From Asterias amurensis (Eukaryota; Echinodermata; Asteroidea; Forcipulatida; Asteriidae): a stretch of DNA of 64,000 nucleotides. This document shows positions 11,701-23,691 of the stretch, piece after piece. The position numbers and the translations under genes are program-made. The notes beneath the pieces were generated by a model. That model had not been told where the DNA came from. It ran no database searches and worked only from the letters and a program-made list of their open reading frames with translations. Each line of letters starts with the position of its first letter. Positions within the stretch are counted from its first letter, which is position 1. The DNA is taken from positions 12,318,512 through 12,382,511 of the forward strand of contig NC_092665.1 in NCBI RefSeq assembly GCF_032118995.1, read 5' to 3'.

Positions 11701-14681
11701 TATTTCCAAAGATTGCGCGGGGGTCGAGATAAAGTGTATTTTCATGGTAGTCAGCAGGGCTACATATTAGTCAAGAGTTTGTAGTAGCCCTGATGAGATT
11801 TTGGTAGCCCGAAAACATATCTTGAGTCACGGCACAAACGTAACAATACACCGTGGTAACCGCCCAGTTCATTGCTGCTGTTTGTGATTTTTGCACTATT
11901 TTCCCACTAGCCCGCCGGGATATCAAACTGGAAACATTAGTAGCCTGGCTGTTAATCTGGTAGTAGCGGGCTAGTGGCAATTTCGACCCCTGATTGCGGC
12001 ATAGTGTTTGCCGCAGGCGCAATAGTACAAAATCACGCTGAAAGGATTGAAGGATTGTGTCACTGATGTCCGATTGTGTTTCGCAAGTAAATCTTGTCAT
12101 TGTGATTAGTCGTGAGCGATACAAATTGGTCCACCAACGGGGTAATCGCGACTACTAATTTTTGTAGTAGTCGTGGCTCCAAAATTCACAATGTAGTTGA
12201 AAAACGATTGTCAAGTAAGATATTAATAGTCGCAACTACGAAACTAGTCGCACTAGTCGCCCAGGCTTAGTCACCGGTAAGCCTGAACATGTACGACTAG
12301 TGTAGAAGTTGCAATTCTTAATTGCAATGATGAGTTATGACTTTTGCTTTTCAACTACTACAAGAATTTTGACTATTTGGTTCGTCGTGATTACATACAT
12401 GTAGTGTCAAAGTCGAGACTTAGTATGCATAGTTTAGTAAGAGACGAACAGTTGTTCAAACAAGAAACAAATCTTCACTGTTCCCTCGAACTTGCTGCTG
12501 TTTCGTACAAAGCGCTAGAAATCAACCAACGGTGGGAACGATCAAGAAGATTTCAAACCCTACTAATGTACATGGTGTTACTGTAAACCTTACTAGATTG
12601 TATCTCCACCATGCAAAGTTTCAAATCCTACTCATGCACATGGTGTTACTGCAAACCTTACTAGATTGTATCTCCACCATGCAAGGTTTCAAACCCTACT
12701 CATGTACCTGGTGTTACCGCAAACCTTCATGTTTCCGCTATGCAAAGTTTCAAATCCTACTTATATTTATTTATCATTTCAATGACAGATGAACAGCAGA
12801 CAACGTGTACAACTCAAAACACGGTGGATGTTCGTCAGAATTCCGAAGAAACTGTTACCATCAAAATGGAAGTCATAGAGAGTCTTCTAGACAATGCTAA
12901 CTCAAATCAAATGTAAGTAATTTTTTTGTTTGAGTTTTTGTTTGTTTATAAATATGTACATGAACGTCGACACAAGGCCTGAAGGCTGCTTCAAGTTGTG
13001 GGCTACATACAAGTCAACTATTATTCCAGTTAAGCTTGGGCGATATCGATTTATTTTATTCACGATACATCGCCGACAATATATCGCGATATTCGATATA
13101 ATTGCGATTAATTAAATTTGACATCATCAGTCTTCAAACTCCCAGTGAAAGTTGTAGAAGAGACAGTCATAGCATAAGAGAGGTGTTCTAATGACCTGTT
13201 GTTCTGGTTTTACTCCAAACCTATGGGGTGCAAGATCAAAATCGTTTCCAAATTAGTATCGCGATATTCGATAATATCGTGATATTGCTTAAGCTTAATG
13301 CCAGTGGCTGTTGCCACCTACTTCTGGTGCTGCAACAGGGTAATCCCCCCCTTTACAGTCCATATAGATGGCTTGGGTATCATCAATTAGAAGCCTGGGT
13401 CCAATATCATAGCGCTGCTTAATGGTAAGCAAATTTTCGTGCTTACTGTAGCAGAAGAATTTGCTTAAAGGTGTAAGCATATTTCACAGGTTAGCAGAAA
13501 AATTAGGCGGCCAATTGATTTGCATTGTGATGTCATTTATTTTTGTGCAGTAAGCACCGGAAGGTTAGCACGCCATTTCGTGTGCTTACGGTTAGCAATG
13601 CTATGAAATAGAAATCATTAATTTAAGCAGAAAATGGCCGCTAAGCAGCGCTATGAAATTGGGCCCTGGCTGGTAGAGCAGAAAGCACTACCTCCTCAAC
13701 TTTTCTTCAAGTCAAGTTGATGTTTTTGTGGCGCACTTTTTTTCTAATTGATAGAGTCAAGGGTTTGGAATTTAAACTGGCGGGTTGTGCCTGAGGGGCC
13801 TAGCTCGCTGGACCCAATTCCTGCGGTGCCCTGTGCTTTTGTCTTAGTGCCCTGTGCAAGGTTCCTTTACACTAGATTTTCCTCCTCGAGTTGCCCCTCA
13901 TACACCAGAGGGAGATTGCTGTGCCCAATCAGGAGCAAAGTTCCAGACCTGCACCTCCTTATAAAGAATTCTCATCAGAATTTAATATTTTCGTTAATCT
14001 TTTCCTTGCAGCCTACCATCAAATGCAAGCCATGCTACAACGTCTAACGGAACCCAGTGTCCAGTGGTTGCAGTCACACCTTCTGGCTCAAACATTCACA
14101 TCGTCCAATCCAATCCCTACCCCATTCAACTTAAAAAGAGTAATACGAAACAGATGACAAGAAGCTCAAACAGAAACTGTATAGAATTGGCATCTCAGCA
14201 AGTGGAGAAATCGATGGACAATGATGCAGATCAGCAGCAGTTTTTATCTGGAGGCATTGGCCAGATATCAGGGAGCAGCGCCCGACAGCAGCCTTGTGGA
14301 AACCAGAGTCGGTGTCAAGACACCACAGTTAAATCGAGTACTATTCAAAATGTTCCCATCTCAGGACGGACTACTACTTTGCCGAAAAGCTCTTCAGATA
14401 ACCCACTCATTCAACCTGTGAATGGCTTCGATCCTGGGGATCGGCAGACTCCCTCATCATCAGCAACACCTCTCGGGCAAGATGCTGGGATGCGGCCTTC
14501 TAGTGGAGCCGGTGTTGCCATGGCAATGCAAGCATTGGGGGACGATGAGCTTCTTCAACTCCAGAAGGATGTCTTGAGGATGCAGAAAGAGAATTTGGCG
14601 CTGGAGAGGGTGAAGATTCGTTTGGAGATTGCCAAGTTGGAGGCGGAGACGAAGAGACTTCAATCCGAGAATAGGAACTGA
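8795..14681 (+). CDS. DUF3504 (Crypton-derived recombinase-like) protein with C-terminal coiled coil, four exons
   Basis: Exons 8795-9851, 11399-11575, 12789-12912 and 14012-14681 join in frame with GT/AG at every border, giving 675 residues. Exon 1 holds a helical N-terminal part (about 50-150, with PTELSDFLRVFY) and the catalytic-like half (170-345, with CCGGRRNLRGMKKSHF and PLGKNGLGNKMKEISTEAG). DUF3504 proteins such as ZMYM2, QRICH1 and KIAA1958 derive from Crypton tyrosine recombinases. The family's usual NHSLRAT reads NFSLKLT here (335-341), so catalysis looks lost. Exons 2 and 3 are acidic and carry sumoylation-like IKQE (401-404) and IKME (436-439). The last 46 residues form a charged leucine-rich coiled coil. 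Start: ATG in AAGATGG context; the open frame extends upstream without an ATG. A nuclear DNA-binding or scaffold role is inferred. Introns hold MITEs, hAT-like elements and a SINE. Confidence 0.85.
9887..9977. repeat. Short foldback in intron 1 of the DUF3504 gene
   Basis: GTACTCCTTTTTTCAAAATG and its complement face each other around a short spacer, with ACTGGGGCC and GCGCCCCAGT at the outer ends. It looks like a small inverted-repeat MITE. Exon 1's frame stays open through it if intron 1 is retained. Confidence 0.75.
10610..10945 (+). mobile_element. MITE family A, decayed copy
   Basis: Recognisable blocks are AACGGCTCCCTCTGAAGT, GATGACCAGTCGAGTCAAA, TTACTGGTCTTTGAAAACTA and the end GTCCAGTGCCTTTAA. 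They are separated by diverged sequence that includes a TACATG microsatellite. It abuts the fresh copy at 10947. Confidence 0.65.
10947..11331 (+). mobile_element. MITE family A
   Basis: Complete copy with TTAA at both ends, in intron 1 of the DUF3504 gene, 67 bp before the exon 2 acceptor. Confidence 0.92.
11609..12269. mobile_element. hAT-like non-autonomous element
   Basis: 661 bp with termini TAGGCCTTGGCGGCTAGT and, on the other strand, TAAGCCTGGGCGACTAGT. It is flanked by an 8-bp direct repeat GTCACCGG (11601-11608 and 12270-12277). An 8-bp duplication with CTGGGCG-type ends is typical of hAT. Subterminal AGTCGCGAC-type motifs recur inside, and no transposase frame is present. It lies in intron 2 of the DUF3504 gene. 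Confidence 0.8.
12545..12775. repeat. Minisatellite, unit about 60-68 bp, three copies
   Basis: The units share CCATGCAAAGTTTCAAATCC and CATGGTGTTACTGCAAACC at spacings of about 68 and 60 bp. The array ends just before the exon 3 acceptor of the DUF3504 gene. A single diverged unit also appears near 31285-31355. Confidence 0.8.
13033..13297. mobile_element. hAT-like MITE with GCGATATCG ends
   Basis: The left end is TTAAGCTTGGGCGATATCG and the right end ATCGTGATATTGCTTAAGC. CGATATTCGATA motifs recur inside both ends. Exact borders and target duplication are not clear. It lies in intron 3 of the DUF3504 gene. Confidence 0.55.
13300..13735 (-). mobile_element. tRNA-derived SINE fragment split by a family F MITE
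   Basis: 13300-13398 and 13665-13735 match, on the minus strand, adjoining parts of the SINE at 27945-28265 (GCTCTACCAGCCAGG and GGTGGCAAC blocks). The family F insertion at 13399-13664 separates them. Confidence 0.75.
13399..13664. mobile_element. MITE family F inserted in a SINE
   Basis: 266 bp with termini GTCCAATATCATAGCGCTGC and, on the other strand, GCCCAATTTCATAGCGCTGC. The flanking CCTGG is present twice (13394-13398 and 13665-13669) but only once in the uninterrupted SINE near 28110. This supports a 5-bp target duplication. Confidence 0.8.
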
Positions 14682-14923
14682 ATAAAATGGTTTGCAGTTA
14701 ACGCCAGCGAAGCAGTGCGCTTTACAATAGTGCCATACAGTCATTGGGCCAAGTACCGTCCCTGTAATCTTTCTCAGCTCTGTTGGGAGTACCTGTATTC
14801 AACCCTAGGTTGCCAGTATGCTCCAAAAGGTTTTGGAAACAAACACAGGTATCCATACGGTGGCTGGCTAAATTGATTGTTTGACCCTCGAAAGTTGACT
14901 TGAATTAATTTGAAAGTACTAGT

Positions 14924-15312
14924 TTAAAGCCAGTGGACACTATTGGTAATTGTCAAACACCAGTCTTCTCACTTGGTGTATCTCAACATATGCATAAAAT
15001 AACAAACCTGTGAAAATTTGAGCTCGATTGGTCGTTGGAGTTGGGAGATAACTATGTAAGAAAAAAAAAAACCCTTGTCACAAAAAGTTGTGTGCTTTCA
15101 GATGCTTGATTTCGGGACCTCAAATTCTAAACTTGAGGTATCAAAATCAAATTTGTGGAAAATTACTTATTTCTCGAAAACTACTCCACTTCAGAGGGAG
15201 TCGTTTCTCACAACGTTTTATACTACCAACCTCTCCCCATTACTCGTTACCAAGTAAGGTTTTATGCTAATAATTATTTTGAGTAATTACCAATAGTGTC
15301 CACTGCCTTTAA
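14924..15312 (-). mobile_element. MITE family A
   Basis: Complete copy with TTAA at both ends, 243 bp after the DUF3504 stop codon. It may be transcribed in that gene's 3' UTR. Confidence 0.92.
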
Positions 15313-15781
15313 GACACAATGAAAAGTGATTCTGGCCAGAATTTCAAGATGTGAAAAATACCAAAATATTATGAATGATTTTCTTATCAAGTTCCTTAAT
15401 TCTGACAAGGCATTTGTTGCCTTAAGTGTTTTTTCTTGCCATAGAAGATGTCAATTATTCTCGATTTTTGTCAAATTTGTCTGATCAATAAGTTCATTTT
15501 GTAAACATGTGCAATTAAAATTTCACCTTAAATCACATCATATACAGTGCCAAAAAGTATAGATATAAATTTAAATTAAATTAGCCTAAGTCCGTTTTTT
15601 GAGATACATGTTAGATCCTTAGTTCAAGTTAAATAATTTTTGTTTGATGTAATAGTTGCATTTTAGATGTGTTTTGTTTAGCTAACACGTTTTATGCTAA
15701 ACAGAACTGGTGACTGCAGGTTAACCAGTTTATACAGAATCCAATCATTGTTATGTACACCTGTACAAGTATTCCAAAAGG

Positions 15782-15787
15782 AATAAA
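15782..15787 (+). terminator. Possible polyadenylation signal of the DUF3504 gene
   Basis: AATAAA, 1.1 kb after the stop codon and just before the satellite block. A second AATAAA overlaps the stop codon at 14681-14686 and seems too close to be the main site. Confidence 0.3.
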
Positions 15788-15794
15788 TATATTG

Positions 15795-15958
15795 TTAATT
15801 TTAGCCAAAATAACAAGAAACATCAAAAGAAAGGAGCAGCCAATTTGGCTCAACTTACGTAAAAAATCAAAATGATGAAGTCACCTGGCTATCCCTTTGT
15901 AATTTTGGCTCAAATGATGTGAAACATTTTATAAACACTTATTGTAAATGTAAGGCAA
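15795..15958. repeat. Outlying diverged units of the 60-bp satellite
   Basis: AGAAACATCAAAAG, AGGAGCAGCCAA and TTTTGGCTCAAATGATGTGA match the 60-bp unit of 17811-20640. They lie on the far side of the 47-bp array, so that array sits inside the 60-bp array. Confidence 0.7.
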
Positions 15959-17810
15959 CACTTGATAAATACACAAGGCAATCTAGAGCAAAATATGATT
16001 TAATAAGATGCAAGGTTATAAAGGCTATAGACTTGGCATTTTTGGCGTACACAAGGCTATACATCTAGTGCATTTTAGAGCAAAATTTGATAAAGACACA
16101 AGGCTTTAAAATGCACAAGTCTATATAGCCTTGTGTAGTATCTTGCTCTAAATTGCAAATACTATAATAGCCTTGTGTACTTATCAAATCTTGCTCTAAA
16201 TTGCATAAGACTATAGCCTTGAATTTTTTATCAAATCTTGCTCTAAATTGCAAAGACTATAGCCTTGTGTACTTATCAAATCTTGCTCTAAAATGCATAA
16301 GACTATAGCCTTGTGTGTTTATCAAATCTTAAGCTAAAATTCACAAGACTATAATAAGCTTTGTGTCTTTATGAATTTTAAAGCAAAACTTGATGAAAGA
16401 CACAAGGTTATAGTCATATGCATTTTAGAGCCAATTTTAGGAAAAATGTGATAAAAGACGCAAGACGCCTTGTGCATTTTAGAGCAAAATTTGATAAAAG
16501 ACACAAGGCTATAGCCTTGTGCATTTTAAAGCAAAATTTGATAAAGACACAAGGCTATAGTCTTGTGAATTTTATCAAATTTTGCTCTAAAAGACACAAG
16601 GCTATAGCCTTGTGCATTTTAAAGTAAAATTTGATAAAAGACACAAGGCTATAGCCTTGTGCATTTTAGAGCAAAATTTGATAAAAGACACAAGGCTATA
16701 GCCTTGTGCATTTTAGAGCAAAATTTGATAAAAGACACAAGGCTATAGCCTTGTGCATTTTAGAGCAAAATTTGATAAAAGACACAAGGCTATAGCCTTG
16801 TGCATTTTAGAGCAAAATTTGATAAAAGACACAAGGCTATAGCCTTGTGCATTTTAGAGCAAAATTTGATAAAAGACACAAGGCTATAGCCTTTTAAAGT
16901 AAAATTTGATAAAGACACACGGCTATATTTGAAGCAAAATTTGATAAAAGACGCAAGGTTATAGTCTTATGCATTTTAGAGCAAAATTTGATAAAAGACA
17001 CAAGGCTATAGTCTTGTGAATTTTATCAAATTTTGCTCTAAAAGACATAAGGCTATAGTCTTGTGCATATTAAGGCAAAATTTGATAAAAGACGCAAGGA
17101 TATACATAGTCTTATGCATTTTAGAGCAGAATTTGATAAAGACACAAGGCTATAGTCTTGTGAATTTTATCCAATTTTGCTCTATAAGACACAAGGCTAT
17201 AGTCTTGTGCAATTTTAGGAAAAATTTGATAAAAGACACAAGGCTATAGCCTTGTGCATTTTAGAGCAAAATTTGATAAAAGACACAAGGCTATAGTCTT
17301 GTGATTTTTATCAAATTTTGCTCTAAAAGACACAAGGCTATAGCCTTGTGAATTTTATCAATTTTTGCTTTAAAAGACACAAGGCTTATAGCCTTGTGTA
17401 TTTTAGAGCAAAATTTGATAAAAATCACAAGACTATAGCCTTGTGTCTTTATCAAATTTTACTTTAAAAGGTTATAGCCTTGTGTCTTTTATCCAATTTT
17501 GCTCTAAAAGACACAAGGCTATAGCCTTGTGTCTTTTATCCAATTTTGCTCTAAAAGACACAAGGCTATAGCCTTGTAGCCTTGTCTTTTAGAGCAAAAT
17601 TGGATAAAAGACACAAGGCTATATCCTTTTAAAGTAAAATTTGATAAAGACACAAGGCTATATTTGAAGCAAAATTTGATAAAAGACGCAAGGTTATAGT
17701 CTTATGCATTTTAGAGCAAAATTTGATAAAAGACACAAGGCTATAGTCTTGTGAATTTTATCAAATTTTGCTCTAAAAGACACAAGGCTATAGTCTTGTG
17801 CATTTTAAAG
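15959..17810. repeat. 47-bp satellite with a 20-bp palindrome in each unit
   Basis: The clean core (16641-16880) repeats every 47 bp. Each unit is the perfect palindrome CACAAGGCTATAGCCTTGTG plus a 27-bp linker containing TTTTAGAGCAAAATTTGATA. Outside the core, units are more diverged and many linkers lie in the opposite orientation (ATCAAATTTTGCTCTAAAA). Because the palindrome is symmetric, the linker can flip without breaking the array. No gene is supported here; the open frames are by-products of the repeat. Confidence 0.95.
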
Positions 17811-20640
17811 CAAGGCTTACCCCTTGTTGTTTTTGTTCAAATGACATGAAACATTAAAAGGAATGAGCAGAAAGGCTTACCCCTTGTAGTTTTGGTTCAA
17901 ATGACATGAAACATTGAAAGGAATGAGCAGCAAGGCTTACCCCTTGAAGTTTTGGTTAAAATGACATGAAACATTAAAAGGAATGAGCAGAAAGGCTTAC
18001 CCCTTGTAGTTTTGGTTCAAATGACGTGAAACATCAAAAGGAATGAGCAGCAAGTCTTACCCCTTGTAGTTTTGGTTCAAATGACATAAAACATCAAAAG
18101 GAATGAGCAGCAAGGCTTACCCCTTGTAGTTTTGGTTCAAATGACGTGAAACATCAAAAGGAATGAGCAGCAAGGCTTACCCCTTGTAGTTTTGGTTCAA
18201 ATGACGTGAAACATCAAAAGGAATGAGCAGCAAGTCTTACCCCTTGTAGATTTGGTTCAAATGACATGAAACATCAAAAGGAATGACCAGTAAGGCTTAC
18301 CTCTTGTAGTTTTGGTTCAAATGACATGAAACATCAAAAGGAATGAGCAGCAAGTCTTACCCCTTGTAGATTTGGTTCAAATGACATGAAACATCAAAAG
18401 GAATGACCAGTAAGGCTTACCTCTTGTAGTTTTGGTTCAAATGACGTGAAACATCAAAAGGAATGAGCAGCAAGGCTTACCCCTTGTAGTTTTGGTTCAA
18501 ATGACGTGAAACATCAAAAGGAATGAGCAGCAAGGCTTACCCCTTGTAGTTTTGGTTCAAATGACATGAAACATCAAAAGGAATGAGCAGCAAGGCTTAC
18601 CCCTTGTAGTTTTGGTTCAAATGACGTGAAACATTAAAAGGAACGAGCAGCAAGATTTACCCCTTGTAGTTTTGGTTCAAATGACATGAAACATCAAAAA
18701 GGAATGAGCAGCAAAGCTTACCTCTTGTAGTTTTGGCTCAAATGACATGAAACATCAAAAGGAATGAGCAGCAAGGCTTACCCCTTGAAGTTTTGGTTCA
18801 AATGACATAAAACATCAAAAGGAATGAGCAGCAAGGCTTACCCATTGTAAAGTTGGCTAAAATGACATGAAACATTAATAGGAATGAGCAGCAAGGCTTA
18901 CCCCTTATAGTTTTGGTTCAAATGACATGAAACATCACAAAGAATGAGCAGCAAGGCTTACCCCTTGTAGTTTTGGTTCAAATGACATGAAACATCAAAA
19001 GGAATGAGCAGCAAGGCTTACCCCTTGTAATAGCAACTCAAATGGCATGGAACATTAAAATGAACGAGCAGCAGGGCTTACCCCTTGTGGATTTGGTTAA
19101 AACGACATGAAACATTGAAAAGAATGAGCAGCAAAGCTTCCCTTGTAATGGTGACTCAAATGACATGAAACATCAAAAGGAATGAGCAGCAAGGCTTACC
19201 CCTTGTAACAGCAACTCAAATGGCATGAAACATTAAAATGAACGAGCAGCAAGTCTTACTCCTTGTAGTTTTGGTTAAAACGACATGAAACATTGAAAGG
19301 AATGAGCAGCAAGTCTTACCCCTTGTAGATTTGGATAAAATGAAATGACACATCATCAGGAATGACCAGTAAGGCTTACCTCTTGTAGATTTGGTTCAAA
19401 TGACATGAAACATCAAAAGGAATGACCAGTAAGGCTTACCTCTTGTAGTTTTGGTTCAAATGACATGAAACATCAAAAGGAATGAGCAGCAAGGCTTACC
19501 CCTTGTAGTTTTGGTTCAAATGACGTGAAACATTAAAAGGAACGAGCAGCAAGATTTACCCCTTGTAGTTTTGGTTCAAATGACATGAAACATCAAAAAG
19601 GAATGAGCAGCAAAGCTTACCTCTTGTAGTTTTGGCTCAAATGACATGAAACATCAAAAGGAATGAGCAGCAAGGCTTACCCCTTGAAGTTTTGGTTCAA
19701 ATGACATAAAACATCAAAAGGAATGAGCAGCAAGGCTTACCCATTGTAAAGTTGGCTAAAATGACATGAAACATTAATAGGAATGAGCAGCAAGGCGAAC
19801 CCCTTATAGTTTTGGTTCAAATGACATGAAACATCACAAAGAATGAGCAGCAAGGCTTACCCCTTGTAGTTTTGGTTCAAATGACATGAAACATCAAAAG
19901 GAATGAGCAGCAAGGCTTACCCCTTGTAATAGCAACTCAAATGGCATGGAACATTAAAATGAACGAGCAGCAGGGCTTACCCCTTGTGGATTTGGTTAAA
20001 ACGACATGAAACATTGAAAAGAATGAGCAGCAAAGCTTCCCTTGTAATGGTGACTCAAATGACATGAAACATCAAAAGGAATGAGCAGCAAGGCTTACCC
20101 CTTGTAATAGCAACTCAAATGGCATGAAACATTAAAATGAACGAGCAGCAAGTCTTACTCCTTGTAGTTTTGGTTAAAACGACATGAAACATTGAAAGGA
20201 ATGAGCAGCAAGTCTTACCCCTTGTAGATTTGGATAAAATGAAATGACACATCATCAGGAATGAGCAGCAAGTAACCTTGGCTAAAATGACATGAAACGT
20301 TAAAAAGAATAAGCAGCAAGGCTTTACCCCTTCTTAATTTTAGCTAAAATGACATGTGAAACACCAAAGGGAATGAGCAGCAAAGCTTACCCCTTGTTGT
20401 TTTGGTTCAAATGACATGAAACATTAAAAGGAATGAGCAGCAAGGCTTACCTCTTGTAGATTTGGTTCAAATGACATGAAACATCAAAAGGAATGAGCAA
20501 GGCTTACCCCTTGTAGTTATGGTTCAAATGACATGACACATTATCAGGAATGAGCAGCAAGTAACCTTGGCTAAAATGACATATGAAACATCAAAAGGAA
20601 CGAGCAGCAATTGTATTTTAGGCATAATTGACGTTAAACA
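17811..20640. repeat. 60-bp satellite, about 45 units
   Basis: The unit contains GGCTTACCCCTTGTAG, TTTTGGTTCAAATGAC and GAAACATCAAAAGGAATGAG and repeats with almost constant 60-bp phasing. Units from 20270 onward are shorter and more diverged, fading out near 20720. No coding sense was found. Confidence 0.97.
18601..20260. repeat. Higher-order repeat of 899 bp within the 60-bp satellite
   Basis: A run of variant units beginning at 18601 recurs in the same order at 19500. Shared diagnostic variants include GAACGAGCAGCAAGATTTAC, CATTAATAGG, CATCACAAAGAATG and ATAGCAACTCAAATGGCATG. This marks a block duplication of about 15 units. Confidence 0.9.
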
Positions 20641-22923
20641 TCAGAATGAGTGAGCCTTGTCTGTGTAATTACACCTTTAAACTGACATGAAACATTTAAA
20701 GCAAACAACAAGACTTACCCCTTGTTTTTTCGGCTGATCACAGGGCTGCATTTCTCAGTTGGAGAGCACCCACAAGTTCAAGAGCATCTGTTAAATTTCC
20801 TTCACTCGCTAACCTCTTATACACGCAGTCTTGTTATACCTCAGTAACAAATTTGATTGGTCTAGAACCAATCATGTGATGTGATACAAAAACGCACAAT
20901 ATACCATGGCTAAGGATGCGCACTACACGTTATGCGCAGCGCACATCCTTAGCCATGGTTGATGTGTTTTGTTTGTGTACATCACCTTGATCGTTCGCAC
21001 ATTTGGATGATTTCCAGCACTTTGTATGACGAAACAACCATGGGTTCGAGGGAACAGTAAAGAATGGTCTGCTTATTAAACTATGCATACTCCATCGTAA
21101 TAATGTTTGAAGATGACAACAGAACTTCGAGAAGAGGATTATTAATGTTACCAAGGTATAACAAAACAATTGTTTCAGGCTGTGACGGGGTCCATAGGTT
21201 TTGTACACCATCAGGGGGAAATGGCACCCTCGGCTTCGTCTCGGGTACCATACTCCCCCCTCGAGTGTACAAAATGCCATGGACCCCCCTCACAGCATGC
21301 AACAATTGTATATAGAGTGCATGGCCATAACGAACACAGACTTTTAAATAATCAATGTGTTTAACAACATGTAGTTATAGAGATATATTAGAGAGACAAT
21401 TTTATTTGAATACTGCATTAAATGTCATTTTTAAAAACATCAACATTATGAAAGTTTAAAACTACCATTACAAAAAACGTTAAATCAAGATTGCTTGAAT
21501 TTGGTGTGAACTCAGCTACAGTAAGTATCTTTCTTTGGTGTTAACTTGTACTCTGAGATGCAGAGAAGCAATCGTGCCCAATGTCTTAAGTGCACCAGGA
21601 TATTGGGTGTAACGATCAGCACACATTCAATATGCAGTCTCGCTTACTTTCAGTGATTAAGAGAGCCACATAATGTGTAGTTCAATGCACCGTAACCAGC
21701 TCAACCAGGATGTGAACCCAGGTCAGGGAAATATAGTCCCACAAATAGCTTACGAATCTACATGTAATGATGACGTAAACTTACTTAACAAAGCTACTTG
21801 CGCCTGTGAAGAATGCAAGCCCACCATAGTGTACACCGAGATGCAGAGAAGCAATCATGCCCATCATCTTTAGTACACCATGATACAAGTCCATCATAGA
21901 CACTCTTAGTACCATTGGTCACTCATATTTTTGCCCTACTCAACCACGTTGCTTCGTACTAGATAACAGAAACATAAACTGAAATATATTAAACAATGTA
22001 AATCATTTTTCTGGATTAATTTACCTTGCATTTTAAACTAATGAGTGTGTCTACATAGAGTTGTAGACAAGTCAATCAAGGTTTGTCAAAGTGATAGCCT
22101 AACTGCTCTAGCATGACACTACTGCTCTTGCAAGACTGCTGGCTCCCGACTCGCAGGAACTAGCAGTCTCTGAGGATAGCAGACTATTCTTGGAGGAGCG
22201 CTGTTGCGCTTTCACTTTTTAACGACTTGCCTACAACTCCAGCGTCTACCCTGCCTGGTAAGACAACATTAAATCAGTGCTAGTTAGTGGAATGCATTGA
22301 TGAGAATTATTAGCCGAGGTTATGAAAAGCCCAACTACCCTAGCTACTAGCAGCTCTTTACGAACTAGTGTTTACTCTTAACCCTCTTACTCTTGGTATC
22401 ATTATCCAGTGAGTTCAACAACCATTTGAAACCTTTTAACTGCATGGGTTGTGCATGGTGACACAACTGTGCACAACAACAAGCTGTGTATGTGTACATG
22501 AACTCACTCCATGACATATCGTATTGCAGGTTGGTATAGTTTATCACTCAAATGGCAGTAGATGTTAAATAGTCAAACAGTAGGAGGGTTAATTATTATT
22601 TAAAATGCCTTTAAACCTAACGAGCTGCTGTTAACTCAAAAGTGTACGCTCAATCCAAGAAATTCCACCATCAAGCTAAAACTTTTGCTTCAAGATCGTT
22701 ATCATATCACTCGACAGCTTGCACAACCCGTCCCATGTAAACCCTTAGTAGGCCTACCCCTTCTACCATATACTAAGATAGTTATCACAAATTTAAGCTA
22801 AGTACCGAGTATTCATCGCTTTGCTAAAAGCTACCTGTTTTAAGAAGTTTCACTGAATTGGAAAAGTACTGTAGCGTACGACAAGATTTTTAAGCACAAT
22901 TTTTTGTTATATAAATACATATG
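20641..22923. other. Intergenic region with two inverted repeats
   Basis: No gene recognised. A foldback at 20904-20958 pairs CCATGGCTAAGGATG with its complement. A second at 21181-21294 pairs TGTGACGGGGTCCAT and TTTTGTACAC with their complements. A segment of about 60 bp (GAGATGCAGAGAAGCAATC) occurs twice, near 21557 and 21838. Confidence 0.6.
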
Positions 22924-23117
22924 AATGGGAGACTTTGCGATGCTAGGTGGCAGCAGACTTACCCAGGTAATTTTTTAGTGTTTACATGTTACTGAGCGTG
23001 CGCACATTACCAAGAAGAATCTGGATTTACCTGGGTAATCTGCTTAACAAGTAAATCAACGAATTTACCTGGTACATGTATGTCTACTGCCACCTAGAGT
23101 TCAATAAGTCCCCCATT
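22924..23117. mobile_element. MITE family G
   Basis: Inverted ends GGGAGACTTTGCGATGC and TCCCCCAT enclose AGGTGGCAGCAGACTTACC and its complement. A shorter, cleaner copy is at 54698-54842. Confidence 0.75.
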
Positions 23118-23691
23118 GGTTCAGAGCCATGCCACCTGGGGCAATAAAGTCATAAGCCATTTGCAAGTCAGATTAAAAAAAGTTCTTATACAATGACTCC
23201 ATTAAACTTGAATTCTTCAGACTATAGACCGTATTGAATAACCCCTTTTATTGCTATGAAAGTTGCCAACTTGTCGGGCAAATCGTATGCACGTGTAAGC
23301 GCGTACATCAATGAAGCACACAGCATTCCGGGTTTGAGTTATACAGCACATGCACGCAAACACACACAGAAGCATGTTGTTGAATGGTGACGTCATATTC
23401 AATACAGTCTACAGAAACAATTGCTTCGTCACATGATTTCTGGGCTGGCTTTTGCCTAGTTACATAAGACACGTAGAACACCCATACCCAATTTTGAGTA
23501 AATGTTTACGTCACAACCAGGTACCAGGGTTGCCCCCGAATAATTTGACATAGCAACTTGTGACTGAGCAAGTCATTGTACCAGACTTTCTTAAAATCCA
23601 ACTTGCAAATGGCTTACTTTACAGGCAACCAGTTCCAGGCAATCTTCCAAAAGAAACACTTACACATTTCAAACGTCACTTTAATTCCTTG

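Noticed and set aside
16418-17249. Open frames through the 47-bp satellite
   Set aside because: The peptides simply repeat with the satellite and shift frame with unit length.
15959-20640. Regularly spaced repeats resembling a CRISPR array
   Set aside because: Whole units, including the would-be spacers, are repeated, and the genome is an animal's. This is satellite DNA.
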